A stretch of 64,000 bases of DNA, taken from positions 2,046,001-2,110,000 of the forward strand of contig PCDL01000001.1 in the NCBI GenBank assembly GCA_002778095.1, written 5' to 3'. A program made the position numbers and the translations under genes. Positions 44,179 through 53,822 of this stretch are shown here, piece after piece; the first letter of the stretch is position 1; the number at the start of each line of letters is the position of its first letter. The notes under the pieces were generated by a model, which was not told the origin of the DNA, ran no database searches, and saw only the letters and a list, made by a program, of their open reading frames with translations. The stretch is from Fragosphaeria purpurea (lineage: Eukaryota; Ascomycota; Sordariomycetes; Ophiostomatales; Ophiostomataceae).

Positions 44179-46401
44179 GGCTTGGCTGCACGGGCGAAGG
44201 AAGGAGTGTTGGAGAAACAAAAACGTTGGGATGGAGGAAGGGGTCAGGTTCGAATTGACGATCGAGCGGCAGAACTGTGTACGTAGGTGAACACGCTGGA
44301 GAAGAATAAGCCTGACAGCGAGAAGCAAATCGAATAAATATGGGATCAACTAAAATGAGAAGAGAAAAGAAGGAAGTCAAATTGGACAACACCAATGATC
44401 TGGTCTTAAATCGAATAAACACTCTTTCTGTCCAGTCCGTGCTTTTATCAGGAAGAAAAGGAGAAAAAAAGAGTGCGAACATGGATCTAAATGGACGGCC
44501 TCAAACTTTAGAAGCCAAGCTATACGCCGGCTTCTGGTGCTGGCTGGGGGGCTTCCCCGGCGCTTTGCAGGCGCTTCTGGCATCTCGCCTTGTTTGGCAT
44601 AACCGCCGGCCGTGTCGGTCGCCTCCAGGCCCCGATTCTGGTCGAAGGCAGGGGCTGTATAAAATTTGATTTCTGGCGAAATGGCCAAAAAAATAAAAAA
44701 CCTTAAAACACAGCGGCAAGAAGAAAACGGAAGAAGGAAGGAGATGCACCTGGAGGGCAGAGATCGTCGTTGTCAAGCGAGGGACATGTTTGGGGGTTGG
44801 GTCAATCCCAGGCTGGGGCCGCAAATTCAGGTACCAAAACGGTACCCTAGGCCTTGTTTAGCGAAAATGCGTTTTTGAATTTCGCAACGTCGGCCACTGT
44901 TGATGGGCGGGCTTCGTGCGCAGAGGGGGTGGGAATGTCCGTCGGCCTCGAGCGTGCATAACCCATATTATCGGTTTACGACGTGAAGCGCCACACGATC
45001 CAGCACGCACCCAGGCTGGCTCCATGTCTCGCTGACACCGATCTCGTAAGGGAAGCCGACTACTTGCGACACAGGGCAGGAGAGTGGGAAAAATAAGAGA
45101 TCTTCTATTCGGACTGTAGCCATTTGCTATTCGGACTGTAATTACATAAGGCAGCCAAAAATAACGGTCTCTTATTGGCTAAAAACTAACCGCTTTCATT
45201 TTTCTGCCGGTCATTCCCGTATTACTAAGTACGCCCCCTAGAAAGTCTAAAAAACAAAAGTCAGAAAATCGTAGAGCCGAACGTCGCTCAAAATACACAT
45301 AGAAGACCTTGTAATAACGGCCCTTGTAATAACGAAGCCCGCTTTTTTTTTATCGTCCTAAAATTTCTCGAATTTATCTCGATAATTGATATAAAATACT
45401 CGTAAGTGACTCGATACGGCGCTAACTCTTCGCTTAGGAGTACGGTGGGAGCCTTAGGCGGAAGAAGCCCAGGGTATGGTTGGGCTCACTGGGGGGGGGG
45501 GGGGGAAGGTGCGAGTTCACTGGTTAGATTTTATGGGGCGCCGAAGGCGGTCAAAATTACAGTCCGAATAGGAAATCTCAAAAATAATGAGAATAGGGGG
45601 CACCCGAGTACCCATCCTTTGTCCGAGTTCTAGCTGATGAAGCACGACGCTTGCCGTGTAAAGTTGACTTGCGTACGCTCATTCTTCCGGTTGCACCGGA
45701 AGAAAATGCGCCAATATGCTAACGAGGAAAGGCTGGCCTGGGGCAACCCCCGTGGAGCGCCCAGCATCGGAGGGTGGGGTGCTGGCTCCAGGCGCCACGG
45801 AGGATCGTCTGTGTGAAGATTGCACCGCCACCCCACACGAACGGGCCGGCGGCTATGTGATAGCCTAGTGGGGCTCATGTCCCCACAAATTTTACGTTTT
45901 ACGCTTGTCAGCTCCCACAGAATCCCACATTCATTTCTGGCTCGTTTGTTCCTCCGGCATCCATCCGTCGGATGACGCATCACACGAAACTGACCACAAG
46001 CGCTGGCTGTTCTTGACGAGTCGGCCTGGTTCTCCGACGTGTGCTTGCGACGCAGGTTTGCGAACACAGACTCCAGGAAACCGTCTCGCTCGTCCATTGT
46101 GCGTTCCGCCGCTCGTTCGTCGGCCGTCGTCGTCCTCTCCACCCCGTTCACCCAGCTCAGCCGTTTTCGCCCTCGCCGGAACTCTCGTCGAATTGATCCT
46201 TTCCCGTGCACTTTTCTACGCAGAACGCTTCAGCGCCGGCATCCCGCTCTACCTCTCCTTGTTTCAGCCGTGTTTTCGCTGCTTGTCGAACGCGATTTCT
46301 TTTGCTCGTTTGTTTTTTCAAGTCTATCACTCTTTCGCCCCGTCTGTCCTTACCGCAGACGCCACGACCCTTCCGTGCTCGGCAATCGAGTTGATTACGC
46401 C
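44179..46401. other. Intergenic region containing a MITE
   Basis: 2.2 kb without a supported gene. The only clear feature is the inverted-repeat element at 45097-45579. Frames at 45630-46211 (-) and 45905-46423 (+) overlap and look noncoding; 46039-46401 is open in the frame of the next gene but is probably its leader. Confidence 0.4.
45097..45579. mobile_element. Non-autonomous TIR transposon (MITE), 483 bp, hAT-like 8-bp TSD
   Basis: Ends are inverted repeats of 22 bp: left GAGATCTTCTATTCGGACTG (45097 onward), right CAGTCCGAATAGGAAATCTC (to 45579), with two mismatches. The 8-mer AAAAATAA flanks both sides exactly (45089-45096 and 45580-45587). A second subterminal copy of CTATTCGGACTGTA lies at 45127-45140. 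The inside holds no ORF, a direct repeat CTTGTAATAACG, and a 15-G run at 45491-45505. An 8-bp duplication fits hAT (or P-like) superfamilies. Little RIP-like decay is visible. Confidence 0.75.
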
Positions 46402-47473
46402 ATGCAAAAAACCAGCTGGTTGAACGATGCGGCGGCGAAGCTGACTCTGAAAGAGCTTGAGGCCGCCCGGGCGGCGGTGGGCGACTTCAAGGAGAACGGC
46501 TACGCCGTCACGGGGTTTCGCTACCCCCTGGACCGTCCACTCTTCTACGTCAAGCGTCGGCACCCGGCGGGCCTGTACCCTGAAGCGAGGACACAGGAAT
46601 TTGCGAGAACGGCTCTGGACCAGATGCCCCCGGCGGAGAGGAGTGGGATCCACGTTCCATGCGTGCTGCGCGTGATGGAGCGCGAGGACGGGAACGGCTT
46701 TATCGTTATGGAGTACGTCCACGGAAGGACCTTGAAAGAGCTGTTTCAAGACAACCCGCAGATGACGGAGACAGAAGCCCGGTCTTATTTCGATAAAATC
46801 TCGCGAGCTTTACGGCTTTTCTTAGCGGCGCCTGTGCCAGCGGGTGCGAGGCCCGGTCCCTGCGGGGGCGGTATTATCGGCCACCCGTTGTTTAACGACT
46901 TTGTGGCGCCCATTGAGTATACCTCGGTGGATATGCTGGAACAGCACCTGAACCGAGTACGTGCGCCCTTTTATATTTACTATCACCACACTTAAGTGGG
47001 CACTAGCGCGGGAGGTTATATCGAACGGGGGCACTAACGAAAGGCTTTATACTGCACTCTAGGTAGCCACGTTTCGCGTAAGAACGGCCCCGACGTTGAC
47101 ACTCGAGAGGGACCTGCACCTAGTATATGCCGACATGCACACGGCCAACTTTATCTTTACGAGGAGTGGCGATCTGTACGTGATCGATTTCGACATGGCG
47201 GCGTTTCTGCCCCTAAGCTTCATGACGTTCGCCCTCCGCTTCCCGACCATGATGTCTGGCGCAGTAGCGGCCGCAATCGCCAAAGACTTTGATGATTTGC
47301 CGCAGCAGAACTTCGAAGTAATGCTCCGCGTGGCGGACACGTTTGGAAGAGGCTCGAACAACATCGGTGCGTTTTTCTTCCGGCAAGGAAAAGGGCCAAG
47401 CGGCATCGGAGGAGCGGGTGTCATTGATCAAACGCAAGTGGTGTCGCTTCCGAGCGCTCGTTTGCATGGCTGA
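46402..47473 (+). CDS. Aminoglycoside-phosphotransferase-like (APH) kinase-fold protein
   Basis: Two exons, 46402-46956 and 47063-47473 (donor GTACGT, acceptor CTCTAG), 321 aa. Recognisable parts of the APH/choline-kinase fold are a possible ATP lysine (FYVKRRH, K51), the hinge IVMEYVHGRTLKELF (101-115), the catalytic loop VYADMHTANFIF (206-217, with D209 and N214) and the metal-binding DFD (YVIDFDMAAFLP, 227-229). The normal HGD is YAD here: the His is replaced by Tyr while Asp is kept. Filamentous fungi hold many such genes; acceptors are mostly unknown. The C-terminus after 250 is shorter than in full-length APH proteins. Confidence 0.78.
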
Positions 47474-49104
47474 CTTGGTATCTACAGGGCTGCCGCTGGA
47501 TCGTCCGCTGCCGACCCGGAGCACCCGACTATTGCGGCTGCCATGGGAAAATCTTGGCTCTGAGCCCACCAACCGACTTGAACCAACTTGACGGTGTGGT
47601 GTAGCCTCTAATCGCGTGTGGTGCTGGCTCACATGAGCCGTTCGCACCCCGTGTTGTCCAGGCACAGTTCCGTGCAGGCTGACCGGGGTTCACAAGAGTG
47701 GGTTGCCTTGGTGGCGGAAATGTCTTCGTGGGGCCCCGAGGATACAGCCCTATGTGGTTTGCTTTATATGTTTGTCTGTGCAGGGGTTCTAGTTCATACC
47801 TCATGATGCTTGGCATCGCACCCTCGTTTTGGGCGGCCTTTGGGAGTGAGTACGAACCTTCAGAGTGATGATAGCAGCAGGCAGGGCGTCGCCTTGCACG
47901 ACGCGCCGGGTCGTAGGCTGCTCCAACGGCTTTTCTAGACTTGGTATCATTTGGCTCGCGCTGAATCTGCACTGCCTTGTTCCTGATCTAGTGTATGTCA
48001 GCTACAATCACATCAACCAGACCACTCGGCCGCTTCTCCGTTCATTTTTTATGCCGCAAAGGCCACCCTAACCGCAGATCTTTACACCCCATTCGTCACA
48101 GTCCGATTCCCTCCGATTGTTGTTCAAATTGCTCGCCGCAATCCATTTAATAAGTCTCTTTTTGTCTTGCTCTTGCACACCTCGTCCAGCCTTCACCGCA
48201 AGGTTTAATCTGCAGAATATGTACTGAGTAAACCGCGAGAAACGCGATAGGTTGGCCGAATGTGATCGAATCGGAGAAATGGGGGACGATTCCCGTGAAT
48301 TTTCGGACGGGACGGGACGAGTATGAAATACCATAAGACGTTAGAAAACCTAAAGAAGAATCAATAGTTCAACCGGCGGCAGGGGAAAGAAAAAACGGAG
48401 CAAACGGAGCTGAAATGCCTCACCACGTGGTGGTGCGTTTGGGTGGTTTTGAGTCTCTTTTGGCTTTTGAGTTTTTTTCATATTGCGGCTAACCCTGTGG
48501 GTCAGCCAGAAGGTCCTCGTTTTCTCGACTCGCATTAGTTCCCTCCTCAATTACTGTTTTCCTTTCCATTTACGGATACCGATGAAAGATCGTCTGAAAC
48601 CCTTTTAAGTACCAAGAAATAGTCATCCCATTGTTTTAGCGTACGTTTTGTCATAGACTCTACCAATGCGTCCTTCACAAACAATATGCAAGATTTAAAT
48701 CCACAACAGGTAGAACGCATGTGTAGTATCTTTGTTACTGGGTTCTCGGCAAATGCGGCTTGCTGAGAACCCCTGTGGAAACAAAAATTTATTGAACGGC
48801 TTCCATGATAAACCAATAAGTTAGAGCACGTGTGTTGCCATGTCTTCATAAGACAGTTGGTGAAAGGCATATGGAAACTTTGAGACGTTGAAAGGTGGTA
48901 GCCAGGTTACGCAAAGAAACAGCCAAGATTTGATTAAATAGCAGCAAAGGACCCGGATACCGCAAGTGATTTTTTCTCGGGTTTCTTTTAGAGATGTTGT
49001 TGTGCACCAATCCTATCCCATTTTTACGTGTGTTGATTCCTTCTTGGCACGACCGTTTATTCCTTCCCCCCCCTCGTATATTATACAAAAACCATCTCTC
49101 CACA
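47474..49104. other. Intergenic region
   Basis: No supported gene in 1.6 kb. Frames at 47529-47972 (-) and 48547-48870 (-) show no domain. Confidence 0.35.
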
Positions 49105-49959
49105 ATGCCTATCATACCGTTTCAACTGAAAGCTGTTGGTGCATTCCTCGCGGCTTTTGCCTTGCCTGCGGTGTTGGCCTCAGGCCCCATGGTCCCTACC
49201 TACGAGGTCCACTTGCTTCTGGATCCCACTGTGGTCCTCAACTCCGACGACAGGCTCATTTCTCCCGTCATTTCGGAATTTGCCATGCCAACGACGGTCA
49301 CCAAAATAAATGTCCAGTATGTTGATACGGTCGATGAGGATCTCTACAACCAGGGCTGGAGTTGCCGCATTCGCAACACCGAGAACAAGAGCGGCTTCGA
49401 TCTTACATACAAGTGGCGCCTTCCCATCGCCAACGGCGACATCACCGGCGCCCTCAACACGGCCTACAGCGATGGCTGGAACTCGGGCCAACACAACTAC
49501 GACGCGGAGGTCGACTGGTACCTCACGTTCCAGGAACTGTCCATCCAGCGGGACTACTCTGCTTCGTCCAAGGGCTACAGCGGCATGGACAATCCCACGG
49601 AGAAAGACTCGCGCAAGTTTCTTATATCCAATGCGCCCGGCATGTTTGACGACTGGGTCTCCAAGAATTGGGGCACCACGGAGTTGGCGGATGCCGTCAT
49701 CTACGGCCCCGTCCTGACCAAACGCTCCGTCGGGACGTGGAACGGCGTCGAGCTTGACATTGAGATTTGGCCCATCGAAAACGCCAGCGGGACGGGAGTG
49801 GACTACCTCGTTGAGGCGTCTTTCAAGACGGACGACTACTCCTTTGCGTCAACCGGACGCGATCAGTTGACGGCGTTGCTGCAGAGCAAGGGGTGGTTCC
49901 TGGACGAGAGCTATTCGAAGGAAGCCCTGGTTATGGCAAACTACCACCCTACCTCATAA
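49105..49959 (+). CDS. Secreted protein with CYTH-like domain
   Basis: Intronless, 284 aa from ATG 49105. Residues 1-26 are a signal peptide (ALPAVLA). The mature part reads like a CYTH/triphosphate-tunnel fold: a first strand YEVHLLLD (33-40), then KINVQYVDTVDEDLYNQGWSCRIRN (67-91), equivalent to the CYTH stretch YFDT...L...G...LRIR, then the strand FDLTYKWR (98-105). The later strand VELDIEIWPIENA and the segment VDYLVEASFK could supply further barrel strands. The ExExK signature of catalytic CYTH enzymes is not intact (E-V-H-L). Secretion is unusual for this fold, whose known members (thiamine triphosphatase, class IV adenylyl cyclase) are intracellular. The fold call is from pattern reading only. 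Confidence 0.62.
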   Translation: MPIIPFQLKAVGAFLAAFALPAVLASGPMVPTYEVHLLLDPTVVLNSDDRLISPVISEFAMPTTVTKINVQYVDTVDEDLYNQGWSCRIRNTENKSGFDLTYKWRLPIANGDITGALNTAYSDGWNSGQHNYDAEVDWYLTFQELSIQRDYSASSKGYSGMDNPTEKDSRKFLISNAPGMFDDWVSKNWGTTELADAVIYGPVLTKRSVGTWNGVELDIEIWPIENASGTGVDYLVEASFKTDDYSFASTGRDQLTALLQSKGWFLDESYSKEALVMANYHPTS

Positions 49960-50623
49960 TTCCAGTGAGACCCAAAACATATAGATAGCCCACGGGAATT
50001 AGTCACGTATTCTATTCGAGTCCTTAATAGAGAGTCCACCCACTTCCATTCTATATCGCTTCAAAACAGCTTTGACATTGAAATAATTCAGCTAACAATA
50101 GGCAAGCACACCCCAGTGCAAAAAAATCAACGTTAATGTAAGGGATTAATTTGTAGATGTTGTAAGTCGGCATTTATGCTCGACCAGTGGCCATACCCCA
50201 GATTGCATTATGACGTGCGGTAAACGTTCCATGGCAGTTGGAGCTCATACTAGCATAGTATATCAAAATTGCACATCTAGAAGAACGTGAACAACATAGC
50301 TGCGCAACAGAGCCGTATCCTCGACGAAAAGGAGAACGGCGGGCAGTGTTACCACACGTTGTAATGCAATCTGATAGAAGGCCGCTGGCCAAGCACAATG
50401 TCGACTCGTTGCGTATCCGTACGGGATCGTCTCAAACCAATCGGCGTTGTTTTCATAGGGATACTATCAGAATGACGCCTTTTGACGGACGTACCTGAAA
50501 GTGCGTTACGGGATGTATATTTCGAACTGCCTTGAAATTCTATGCAACACGGACATAAAAGAAGAGCTCTCTCTACTCCCAAACTACAGGCTTCCAATAT
50601 TCTTCACTCCAAGTAAGCAGTTT
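49960..50623. other. Intergenic, convergent 3' flanks
   Basis: No gene. 3' regions of the CYTH-like and SDR genes, which converge here. Confidence 0.4.
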
Positions 50624-51458
50624 TCAAGCGGCTGGGAAGTGCTTGTATCCTACGTCCTTGACAAAAGTCTGCTGCCAGGGGCCCTGGGACTTGTGCTCCG
50701 CGAGCTCGGCGTAGTATTTCCCATGTGCCTCCCCGTTGATCTTCGCGTACGCAGGAGACCCATCCGCGTTCCGTTCATCGGCATAATAGAATCTGTTTAT
50801 ATCGTCAGCTTCACGCCTGCTGAAGCAGGTATACGGCTAGAAAGAAAAAAAAAATGCATACTTGAAGCCTCTATCAGCATAGGCGGCCGCGGCAGAGCGG
50901 ATGAGGTGGGCCGTTGCAGATTTGCCCACACCACCAACCGTCAGATTGGCAATCGGGGTCTCGTTCAGGATGTTGCCAGTGAAGATGAACGTCTTGGACA
51001 GATGGCCGGGGAGCTTCTCGAACGCTGACACTGCTTGCTGTGCAGCGGCAAACACACTGGTCGTGTTGACCTGCAGATCGCGACTAAAGCTGGCCAAGGT
51101 AACCGACAGAGGATCCTTTGGATCGTTTGGATAGCCGGCGGATGCTTTCAGGAGTGTCAACACCGGGGCTTCGGTAAGGGGGGGCTTGTTGCCATGAGAA
51201 AGCCTGCTTACCATTGTAAACAACGACGCTGGGCGTGCCGAGCGACGCCTCGACTTTCGAGAAGATGCCCTTCACAGAAAGCGGGTCCGATAGGTCGGCA
51301 GAAATGCGGATCTGGTCCGCGTTCTTCGCATCTTCGTCCTTGGCACCCCTAGATGCCAGAGCAACTTTGTAGCCTTTTGCCGCAAAGGCGCGCGCCACAT
51401 GATGCCCGACATTGGGCCCCGATCCGAGGATCAGGATAACCGGAGACGTGCTAGCCAT
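50624..51458 (-). CDS. Atypical short-chain dehydrogenase/reductase
   Basis: Three exons on the minus strand: 51212-51458, 50862-51144, 50624-50792; introns 67 and 69 bp, in phase, 232 aa. The N-terminus MASTSPVILILGSGPNVGHHVA carries a Rossmann glycine motif GSGPNVG in place of TGxxxGIG. SADLSD (about 54-59) is the NAD(P) adenine-binding Asp strand; VVVYNASAG replaces NNAG; and the strand TFIFTGN is followed by LTVGGVGKSATAHLI. In classical SDRs the active site is YxxxK; here the Lys (GVGK) is present but the Tyr position is Gly. The conserved FYYADERNADG and EAHGKYYAELAEH match a fungal SDR subgroup. Activity may therefore be altered or absent. The promoter has a TATA box, a palindrome and a GA repeat. 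Confidence 0.82.
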
Positions 51459-51484
51459 TTTTGCGTTGAGATCGTACAAACTGA

Positions 51485-51487
<3 letters not shown>

Positions 51488-51525
<38 letters not shown>
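51488..51525. repeat. (GA)n microsatellite in the SDR leader
   Basis: About 19 uninterrupted GA units, read as (CT)n in the transcript, ending 30 bp upstream of the SDR ATG. Confidence 0.9.
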
Positions 51526-51529
<4 letters not shown>

Positions 51530-51566
51530 TCACTGGGGAACGACCACAGACGAAACCTTTGAAGGA

Positions 51567-51580
51567 GACGTAATTACGTC
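51567..51580. promoter_or_regulatory. Perfect 14-bp palindrome in the SDR promoter
   Basis: GACGTAATTACGTC, 109 bp upstream of the SDR ATG and next to the TATA box. The half sites GACGTAA/TTACGTC resemble bZIP (AP-1/CRE-like) sites. Confidence 0.45.
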
Positions 51581-51592
51581 TTCTTTATATAG

Positions 51593-51601
51593 GCTTCGTG
51601 A
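51593..51601 (-). promoter_or_regulatory. TATA box of the SDR gene
   Basis: TATATAAAG on the minus strand, 135 bp upstream of the ATG at 51458. Confidence 0.5.
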
Positions 51602-52284
51602 TCATGTCTCGGTTCCATCTGTATTCATCATCGGTCCGTGAGGTTGCTAGTGTCGCCCTGCTTGTTGAAACCCCCTGATGGTCGCTCGGGGAGGTTGGCA
51701 TTGTTTACGCGTTACTCGGGAAGATGTCAATGACAAACGACGTGGGATTACCAACCAAAACTCCGATCTCTAAGGCTCACTTTCCTCTTTCGGAAAACTG
51801 GCTTTTGTAAGCAGTGCAATTTTAAAGCGGACCCTTCCATTTTCGGCAAACATCATGACAGATCTACTATAACAAGCATCTGGCCTGCCATTTCGGTGAT
51901 ATACTCTGTCATGAGTCCGACAGAATAACCATGGGGGGGCATCGGCTGTCAAACATTTTGGCGGCCAATCTGTGGTGATGAAAATAGAGATGAGGTTATA
52001 GTGCCCAAGGTCCGCTATTGCGTAGGTACGGTGCGACTTTTATCTAGAAGTCTTCTGCGTGTATTGTACAGACATCGCCAATTCTCCTTGCGCCATCCAT
52101 CACCAGTAGAGGTTCTGTTTGTGTTTAGGTTCCTCCTTGAGGACCCGGGACCTATTTTTAGTCTCTTTATAAGTATACACGAGAGATAGGGCAGTGTGCA
52201 TCGCCGCGTTTCAGTGTTCTTCTCTAAAAATATCTAGTGTGTGAGCGGTGCGACCCCCAAACCGAAGATACCCACTATGTGTTG

Positions 52285-52324
52285 TGTGGGCTGGCACGTG
52301 ACGCATGTCACGTGCTGGCCCACA
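52285..52324. repeat. 40-bp near-palindrome with two CACGTG cores
   Basis: Arms TGTGGGCTGGCACGTGAC (52285-52302) and GTCACGTGCTGGCCCACA (52307-52324) around GCAT, with two mismatched pairs. About 75 bp further CCTCCCACA (to 52399) again complements the start TGTGGG, so this may be the remnant of a small LTR or TIR element. Confidence 0.6.
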
Positions 52325-52639
52325 CCAGTTATAGCCCAGCCTACAGGGCTTCTGTTAGAATAGGAAGATAGAGTAATACATATCCTTATCCTCCCACAGG
52401 TTATACGCCCTTCCTTTTCCGCATTTTCATTAATAACAACATTAAAAAAGCGATAAAAAGCGCGTTTTACGAATCTCTAGCCTTAGGGCTACCGTCTCCT
52501 TACTTTTATTCGAATTTCTTCCTATTTTTCGTTACTTTCTAACGCGAAATAGTTTTTATTTATTTAAAAATTTAAAACTTTTTAAAATTATCACGAACTT
52601 TTAAAGCCACGAGATCGTACTTCGTGAGTGTAATAGTAG

Positions 52640-53036
52640 TTAGTGGAATAGGTAGTCGATAACGTAACGAATACGTTATATTAATAATACGTATATAAGG
52701 GCGAAGGTAGGTCTATATTTATAATAAGACTAAGTCTTATTCCCTTCTTAATTCGTACGAAAAGAAAGGGTAACTAAATAAATATCCTATATATATAGTA
52801 CGCTAGGCACGGTATTACCTTTATACGGGCCCTAAGCCCTAACGCCGGGTGTCTCCCGTTACTTAGCTTATTATATAGGCTATTACGTACGGACGCGCTT
52901 ACGGTACGCTTATAGCTCGTTAACGATTTTTCGACGGTTATAGGTGTACGTATTACGGGTTATAATAATTATCCTCCCCCTTCGACGGGCTAGTCCCTTA
53001 GTCCGTGTATTTATCTTACTAGTCTCTTTATTTATA
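52640..53036 (+). repeat. Left copy of the ~395-bp direct repeat (probable LTR, RIP-mutated)
   Basis: Aligns end to end with 62153-62545 in the same orientation (for example GGGCGAAGGTAGGTCTATAT and CTATATATATAGTACGCTAG). Differences are almost all transitions. The ends read TA...TA, as expected from TG...CA after RIP. Confidence 0.75.
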
Positions 53037-53205
53037 AGTATAAGAATACGGCGGAAGATTCGGAATAATAAATTAAAAATAGAAATAAAAATAAGTCGAT
53101 GAAAAGTAGTCGTATTTTAATGAAAAATATATAGATAGATATAGAAAAAGATAGAGATCTTGATGGAAAAATATAAAGTTAATTAATGGAGAATTCGTTA
53201 TGTTG

Positions 53206-53440
53206 TATTAAAAAGAAGATAAAAAGTAAGCGTATATACGAGGGGAGAGAAGAGGGGTAATATAATATATTATACCATATTTTACTATATCTTCGTATAG
53301 ATAGCTATCGTCACCTAATTAGATAGTTATTATTTAAAGCTTTTAATTAATAAATAAGCTTTATATAATTAAATTTTAAATAAATTACTTATTAATAATA
53401 AAAGGATTAATAGTAGTAATATTAAATTATTACTATAATA
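53206..53440. repeat. Left arm of a long terminal inverted repeat
   Basis: Reverse complement of 61931-62150 (for example GTAAGCGTATATACG at 53226 against CGTATATACGCTTAC at 62111). The arms of ~215-235 bp bound an older TIR element into which the Gypsy element inserted. Confidence 0.7.
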
Positions 53441-53549
53441 TTAATATAGCCTAACTAACTAATTTTTTTAACGGTATAAATAAGGTTTATAAACTTAACC
53501 GGGCCTTATACGGACTAACGCGTAGCCCGCGTTAATAATTTTATTAATA

Positions 53550-53822
53550 TTATTATTACGGATAAAGGTTATTCCTATAGGAAACCCCGCGGATTACCCC
53601 GCCTCCTAGGATAAAGAAGTAGGTATCGGACTTAAGGTAGAATCCACCTAGATTTTACCTAGAGTCTATAGTTATTCTTATTATATATATCGGGCACCGC
53701 CCACTTCTATAGAATAAAAAAAGGGTAAGAGTTAGTCTTAATAACACTTACCCCCTATAATTTAGATTTAGGTTATATTTCTATATTATCCTACCCTTAC
53801 TTACTAAACCCTTTAATAATTT
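53550..53822 (+). repeat. 5' LTR of the chromovirus
   Basis: 273 bp, colinear and equal in length with 61653-61925 (shared GGAAACCCCGCGGATTAC and GAAGTAGGTATCGGACTTAA). Differences are nearly all C/T or G/A. Confidence 0.85.

Larger units (their letters stand above)
51459..52639. other. Boundary between gene and repeat compartments
   Basis: No gene. It holds the SDR promoter elements, a 40-bp near-palindrome (52285-52324), then a rapid shift after about 52400 to AT-rich DNA poor in CpA/TpG. Confidence 0.5.

Noticed and set aside
52285..52399. Definite solo LTR
   Set aside because: Ends are complementary but no target duplication is visible (TGTTG on the left, GGTTA on the right), so kept only as a candidate repeat.
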